A DNA stretch of 45,386 nucleotides from MAG-121220-bin8 sp965655865. GTDB lineage: Bacteria > Bacteroidota > Bacteroidia > Flavobacteriales > Flavobacteriaceae. Position 1 is the stretch's first letter; each line of letters opens with the position of its first letter. Shown piece after piece: positions 41,654-45,386 of the stretch. A program made the translations under genes and the position numbers. The notes below the pieces were generated by a model, which saw nothing but the letters and a program-made list of their open reading frames with translations, made no database searches and was not told the origin of the DNA. The stretch covers positions 1 through 45,386 of the forward strand of contig CBFHJJ010000012.1 in the NCBI GenBank assembly GCA_965655865.1, in the 5' to 3' direction.

Positions 41654-42301
41654 TTAAAACTTTTTAAAGTAAGGTTTTATAATTTTAACCCATTGCTTGT
41701 ACATTTTTTTACTTGGATGTAATCCGTCTTCAGCTATTAATGAATTATCATTTAAAGCCTTTCTTGATATTTCAGTTACATTAAAAAACGTAATATTATT
41801 TTTTTTACATTCATTATGAATCACCTTGTTGAATGCATTAATTTCATTAGTAATTATTGATCTATTTCTGTCTTTTGCAAATGGTGTTACTCCCCAGTCA
41901 GGAATTGAGACAACGATAACTCTTTCCTTGTTGTTATTCACATATCTAATAGATTTATTTAAAAGTAATATGAAATCTTGTTTAAATTTCTCAATACTTC
42001 TTCCCCTATATTGATTATTGACTCCAATTAGTAATGATACGAAGTCAAATTTTTTATTAAATTTTATTTTATTTAAAGTGTCAATTAATTGGTCAGTAGT
42101 CCAACCAGATTTGGCAATGATAATCGGCTTATTTAATTTATTTTTTAACGAATTAGATAATTGCACGGGCCATCTTTCAGATTCTTTAACGCTTTCTCCA
42201 ATAGTATAACTATCTCCAATAGCTAGGTATGAATAATTATTTTTTTTTTGACTAAACGATATTAAAGGAATTATTAAAATTAGTACTAAAAACTTTTTCA
42301 T
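41654..42301 (-). CDS. Secreted SGNH/GDSL hydrolase
   Basis: A 215-residue exported esterase-type protein (signal MKKFLVLILIIPLISFSQ). Block I YLAIGDSYTIGESV with the nucleophile Ser (GDSY), block III with the oxyanion Asn in LLIGVNNQYRG, and block V with Asp-x-x-His in EDGLHPSKKMY. The Gly of block II is less obvious. The family acts on acyl or acetyl esters of carbohydrates and lipids; a carbohydrate esterase is favoured by the operon neighbours. It follows the GHL10-like gene by seven bases and precedes kynU by two. Confidence 0.9.
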   Translation of the reverse strand: MKKFLVLILIIPLISFSQKKNNYSYLAIGDSYTIGESVKESERWPVQLSNSLKNKLNKPIIIAKSGWTTDQLIDTLNKIKFNKKFDFVSLLIGVNNQYRGRSIEKFKQDFILLLNKSIRYVNNNKERVIVVSIPDWGVTPFAKDRNRSIITNEINAFNKVIHNECKKNNITFFNVTEISRKALNDNSLIAEDGLHPSKKMYKQWVKIIKPYFKKF

Positions 42302-42308
42302 TAGATTA

Positions 42309-43370
42309 TTATTTCTTTGAATTTTTTAAGTTAACAAGAAATGACTTCTGTTCATCATTTAGTCCATCTGCTGTAAATATAGAAATACCGCTGGCTCCAT
42401 TTTCTTTAGAAATATTATAAGCTTTTTCAAAATCTCCAGGATTCTTTAAAGCTCCAGTATAAAGTCCTGAGTGAATTGGGAAGTCTACATCACTAACACC
42501 TTGTTTAGTTGCAAATCCAATCCAATTGATATTTTCTCTGTAAAAATTATTGTAAAGCATGGGGTATGCAGAGTCCAAATTCCAATCATTCCATGCTTGT
42601 CTAACCATTTGTCTTGACATCTCAGGAAAAGGAAAAACAGCAGCAGTTACTTTTTTATTTTTAGAATGAGCAATATCAACAATTTCATTTACTAAGCTAG
42701 TTATGGCATTTAACCTAAATTGCCTCCATTCAGTTGAAAGTTGAGGGTTTCTCATTTCCAATGGATTTTTGTTGAAGATTTTTTTAAACTCTTTAATAGC
42801 TCTAGGGTGGTAACCATAATCATATTCTGGTAACTCAGTGTCTTGAACAATGTTGTATTTAGGTTGTAAATCTGCTCCTAAAATAACATCAGGATACCTT
42901 ACGTAATCCAAATGTACAGATGCAAGACCATCAACCTCCATTAACTGCTTTGCATTATTTATAATATGATTTCTGGCATCAGGATGAAATGGACTCAACC
43001 ACTGATAATAATTAACGTAAGCCCTGTAGTCTAAAGAATTATCTCCATTTCTGTTGACTTGATACCAATCCGGATTTTTATTTGCAATAGTATCTCCAGG
43101 TCTATTTACTGTCCACATCCATCCATGCACTTTTATTTTTTTCTTACTAGCTATTGGAATAATTTTCCTTAATATTTCTGGTGATCCATGAATTAAAACC
43201 TCTGTTATTCCCAAAGAATCGTAATAACTTAATTTTTTTTCCCAATTTTTTTGAATAAATCCCTTACCGGCACCAGTCCAAGTACTTATTGTAAAAGTGT
43301 TCTCTTTGATTTCATTTCCACAATTAACAAACAAAATTGATATTGCTATTAGTATAAGTTTTTTAATCAT
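42309..43370 (-). CDS. Glycosyl-hydrolase-like family 10 (GHL10) lipoprotein
   Basis: A 353-residue lipoprotein (MIKKLILIAISILFVNC, Cys17). TIM-barrel pattern with TEVLIHGSPEILRKIIPIAS, VHGWMWTVNR, GLASVHLDYVRYPD (the strongly conserved LDYvRYP of the GHL10/DUF187 family), VTAAVFPFP, and the late SAYPMLYNNFY. The Asp/Tyr/Arg/Tyr in LDYVRYP lie at the presumed active site. No biochemical substrate is known to me for this subgroup. It overlaps the CBM9-like gene by four bases (43367-43370), which implies joint expression. Confidence 0.85.
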   Translation of the reverse strand: MIKKLILIAISILFVNCGNEIKENTFTISTWTGAGKGFIQKNWEKKLSYYDSLGITEVLIHGSPEILRKIIPIASKKKIKVHGWMWTVNRPGDTIANKNPDWYQVNRNGDNSLDYRAYVNYYQWLSPFHPDARNHIINNAKQLMEVDGLASVHLDYVRYPDVILGADLQPKYNIVQDTELPEYDYGYHPRAIKEFKKIFNKNPLEMRNPQLSTEWRQFRLNAITSLVNEIVDIAHSKNKKVTAAVFPFPEMSRQMVRQAWNDWNLDSAYPMLYNNFYRENINWIGFATKQGVSDVDFPIHSGLYTGALKNPGDFEKAYNISKENGASGISIFTADGLNDEQKSFLVNLKNSKK

Positions 43371-44437
43371 AATTTATTTTTAATTTTTCCTGTTTCATCT
43401 ATTGAAAATTTAATATTTCCATCTTTGATAGACAAAGTAAACCCTTTGTCAGTTTTAAGAAAATTACATGAAATTTTTTTATTGTAGTCTTTTAGTTTGA
43501 AATTTATAAAAGTATTAGTATTAAAATTTTTTAAATATTTTAAGTTTCCAAATGACACTTCTCTAAATAGCGCGTAAAGAATATGTTTAGGAGTTTCTTC
43601 TTTTGGTTTTAAATATTCATAATTATTCTCAGAAAAAACTAAGTAACCCCAGTTTTCAGGAAGATGCATATTAATAGTTCCTTGTTGAGACCAAACCCAA
43701 TTATACTCGGGAAGATATTTGTCATCTATTTTTTTTCTTAAGTATTTTCCATTGTTTAATTCGTAATCCCAATTTACTCTTGAAAAGTTAATTCTCCATA
43801 CATCTCCTGATTTTGGATGATCATAATCTAAAGGTCGTTTTAATTGTGATATTTTGTTTAACGGGATAGCCATTTCAACAGTCCAGAAATTATCAATATC
43901 ATTAGCGTTATTAATTGTTCCATTTATGTTTACTGATGATTTTAATTCTTCAATATTCCAGCTGTTATCTGCCTTGCCTTTTAATCTGTATGGTCTATTT
44001 AAGTATAAATCCCAAACTGTTCCTAAGGCATTTATTTCTATTTCACCATAACTAAAAACATGATTGTTAGGGTTGATAAAGATTTCAAAGTCATTATTAT
44101 AGTAGATTACAGCATCTCTTTTAGTAATGTCGCCCCAAATATGATTTTCGTATAGTTTAGCAAAAACATATAAATAATTTTCATCCCACAGTAACTTTAC
44201 ATTAGTTTTTTGAGTTGGAGTTTTAACTCCTTCAATATCAATAAAATCATCACTGTAATCAGCCTGTTTCCATACTTTTTCATTATCTAATCCATCAATC
44301 AAAATTGGATCTGATGTTTTACTTACTACATAATGCTTTGGTGTAACTATTTTTTCAGTTAAATCAACTTCAATAGTTTGACTTGTTTGACATCCAAATA
44401 AGAATAGTGATAAAGTCAATAAAAAATATATCCTCAT
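43367..44437 (-). CDS. CBM9-like carbohydrate-binding lipoprotein
   Basis: A 356-residue lipoprotein (MRIYFLLTLSLFLFGC, Cys16). Residues about 35-245 form a carbohydrate-binding family-9-like beta-sandwich, recognised by YVVSKTSDPILIDGLDNEKVWKQADY, LWDENYLYVFAKLYE, IYYNNDFEIFINPNN, WTVEMAIPL and RINFSRVNWDY. The rest is a C-terminal extension of unknown fold. It is the first gene of the minus-strand operon and probably captures a sugar for the GHL10-like and SGNH proteins behind it. No catalytic residues are seen. Confidence 0.85.
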   Translation of the reverse strand: MRIYFLLTLSLFLFGCQTSQTIEVDLTEKIVTPKHYVVSKTSDPILIDGLDNEKVWKQADYSDDFIDIEGVKTPTQKTNVKLLWDENYLYVFAKLYENHIWGDITKRDAVIYYNNDFEIFINPNNHVFSYGEIEINALGTVWDLYLNRPYRLKGKADNSWNIEELKSSVNINGTINNANDIDNFWTVEMAIPLNKISQLKRPLDYDHPKSGDVWRINFSRVNWDYELNNGKYLRKKIDDKYLPEYNWVWSQQGTINMHLPENWGYLVFSENNYEYLKPKEETPKHILYALFREVSFGNLKYLKNFNTNTFINFKLKDYNKKISCNFLKTDKGFTLSIKDGNIKFSIDETGKIKNKL

Positions 44438-44493
44438 TTAATTAAAAATTTAAATATGTATTAGTATTTTAAAGTTATTAAATATTGCTAATT

Positions 44494-45312
44494 ATGAGAA
44501 TCTTTCTTTTTATTTATTTTTTACTGTCAAGTTTAGTGACAGATGAAATAAAAGTAATTTCCTATAATATTAGGTACAATAATCCTAATGATGGTAAAGA
44601 TATCTGGGAAAATAGAAGAAACACTATTGTTGATTTTATAAATAAAGAAAGTCCTGATTTTTTGGGACTACAAGAAGTTAATAACTCACAATTATTATTT
44701 TTAAATTCGAATCTGTTTAATTATTCGTTTGTCGGTGTTGGTCGTGATGATGGCAAAACAAAGGGTGAGTATAGTCCTATATTCTATAACAAAAATTTAT
44801 TTGAATTAATAAATTCGGATACTTTTTGGCTTTCTTCAAGTCCAAATAAAATTTCTGTAGGATGGGATGCTTCTATGGAAAGAATTTGCACATATGGAGT
44901 ATTTAGGAGTAAAGTAAATAATAATAAAATATGGGTTTTTAACACTCATTTTGATCATATAGGTGTTTTAGCACGGGAAAAATCGGCTGATCTTATTATT
45001 AATGTGATTCACGAATTAACAAAACAAGAAGACTATATAATTATTACTGGAGATCTCAATTCACCAGATGATTCTAAACCGATAATAAATCTTCAAAGTA
45101 ATTTTAATGACACCAATAAAACTCTTAAAAAGACAGATAAATCTTATGGCACATTTAATAATTTTAAATTAAATTTTGTTTCAAAAAGTAGAATTGACTA
45201 TGTTTTTGAAAAAAACTTTAAACTTATAAATTCACGTCACATTATTGTAAAAACACCAGAGGGTCGCTGGGCTTCTGATCATCATCCTATTTTAGCTAAA
45301 CTAAAATTTTAA
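44494..45312 (+). CDS. Secreted endonuclease/exonuclease/phosphatase-family protein
   Basis: A 272-residue exported EEP-superfamily metal enzyme. The ATG at 44494 gives MRIFLFIYFLLSSLVTD; the in-frame TTG at 44485 is less likely. Superfamily motifs: VISYNIRYNN, FLGLQEVNNSQ (metal-binding Glu), WVFNTHFDHIG, ITGDLNSPDDS (D-x-N) and the closing RIDYVFEK and WASDHHPILAKL (D-H catalytic pair). This layout is common among flavobacterial phosphodiesterases of unknown substrate (possibly phospholipid head groups or nucleic acid). Divergent from the CBM9-like operon. Confidence 0.9.
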   Translation: MRIFLFIYFLLSSLVTDEIKVISYNIRYNNPNDGKDIWENRRNTIVDFINKESPDFLGLQEVNNSQLLFLNSNLFNYSFVGVGRDDGKTKGEYSPIFYNKNLFELINSDTFWLSSSPNKISVGWDASMERICTYGVFRSKVNNNKIWVFNTHFDHIGVLAREKSADLIINVIHELTKQEDYIIITGDLNSPDDSKPIINLQSNFNDTNKTLKKTDKSYGTFNNFKLNFVSKSRIDYVFEKNFKLINSRHIIVKTPEGRWASDHHPILAKLKF

Positions 45313-45316
45313 TTAA

Positions 45317-45386
45317 ATGAATGAGCCATTAGCTGAAAGATTAAGACCAAAAAAACTTGAAGACTATATTAGTCAATCTCACTTAG
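45317..45386 (+). CDS. rarA: Replication-associated recombination protein A (5' fragment)
   Basis: Only the first 23 codons are in the window: MNEPLAERLRPKKLEDYISQ, then SHL. This closely matches the start of RarA/MgsA, the AAA+ ATPase related to clamp loaders that works at stalled forks ('PLAeRlRPktLddyvGQeHL'). The ATG at 45317 lies four bases after the previous stop. The ATPase motifs lie beyond the window edge. Confidence 0.88.
   Translation, partial: MNEPLAERLRPKKLEDYISQSHL

Noticed and set aside
1..45386. CRISPR array, prophage, integrase, insertion sequence or toxin-antitoxin pair
   Set aside because: No regularly spaced direct repeats, transposase, integrase or phage genes were seen. 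The XRE protein lacks a toxin partner with recognisable fold.

Overview
The window looks like a gene-dense piece of a marine Flavobacteriia (Bacteroidota) chromosome. Evidence: very AT-rich DNA, short or overlapping gene junctions, lipoprotein signals with few charged residues, a TonB-dependent receptor with an N-terminal carboxypeptidase-regulatory-like domain, several start regions matching the Bacteroidota -7 element TAnnTTTG, and A-rich/T-rich bidirectional terminator hairpins. There is no phage, transposon, CRISPR array or other obvious mobile DNA. No gap exceeds about 260 bases, and the longest one holds a tRNA-Arg gene and two terminators.

Layout. 1-5155: housekeeping and envelope genes (3' part of thioredoxin reductase, a DUF4442 hotdog protein, a small conserved protein, a cysteine-free OxyR-like LysR regulator, a lipoprotein cyclophilin, a CoA-type NUDIX hydrolase, a PlsC-type acyltransferase, a Cu/Zn superoxide dismutase lipoprotein). 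5201-9796: a metal-themed operon (DUF3089 lipoprotein, TonB receptor, two tandem heavy-metal-associated (HMA) proteins) followed by a cupin lipoprotein. 9840-12550: divergent ALDH7-type aldehyde dehydrogenase and Rieske oxygenase. 12631-13353: a compact membrane protein / XRE regulator / glycine-zipper operon whose promoter lies between two identical 17-bp operator-like repeats. 13426-15157: DUF1569, AhpD-like and SnoaL-like proteins and tRNA-Arg(TCT).

15233-27847 is the most interesting block. It encodes an alkylglycerol-monooxygenase-like membrane hydroxylase, a double-domain DUF1080 protein, two Tat-exported Gfo/Idh/MocA oxidoreductases, a CocE-type hydrolase, a GMC flavoenzyme with a Cys triad matching the 3Fe-4S site of bacterial FAD glucose dehydrogenase, its Tat 'hitchhiker' subunit, a four-helix cytochrome-b561-like protein and a YceI protein. 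Together these look like a periplasmic 3-keto-glycoside pathway with its own candidate membrane electron outlet. An NmrA/DUF2867 + DoxX pair sits inside the block on the opposite strand.

27849-36126: a PD40 propeller lipoprotein and an M28 peptidase with PDZ diverge from a shared promoter region. Next comes a DUF4838 glycosidase-like lipoprotein directly followed by glpK-glpD-glpF, suggesting that a glycerol-containing glycoside could be cleaved outside and its glycerol imported and oxidised. 36126-45386: a Rossmann protein, an ABC-F ATPase, an unknown membrane protein overlapping a GH18-like lipoprotein, a four-gene minus-strand operon (CBM9-like, GHL10-like, SGNH hydrolase, kynureninase), an endonuclease/exonuclease/phosphatase protein, and the first codons of rarA. 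All functions are assigned by reading motifs and comparing with remembered families; no database search was run.
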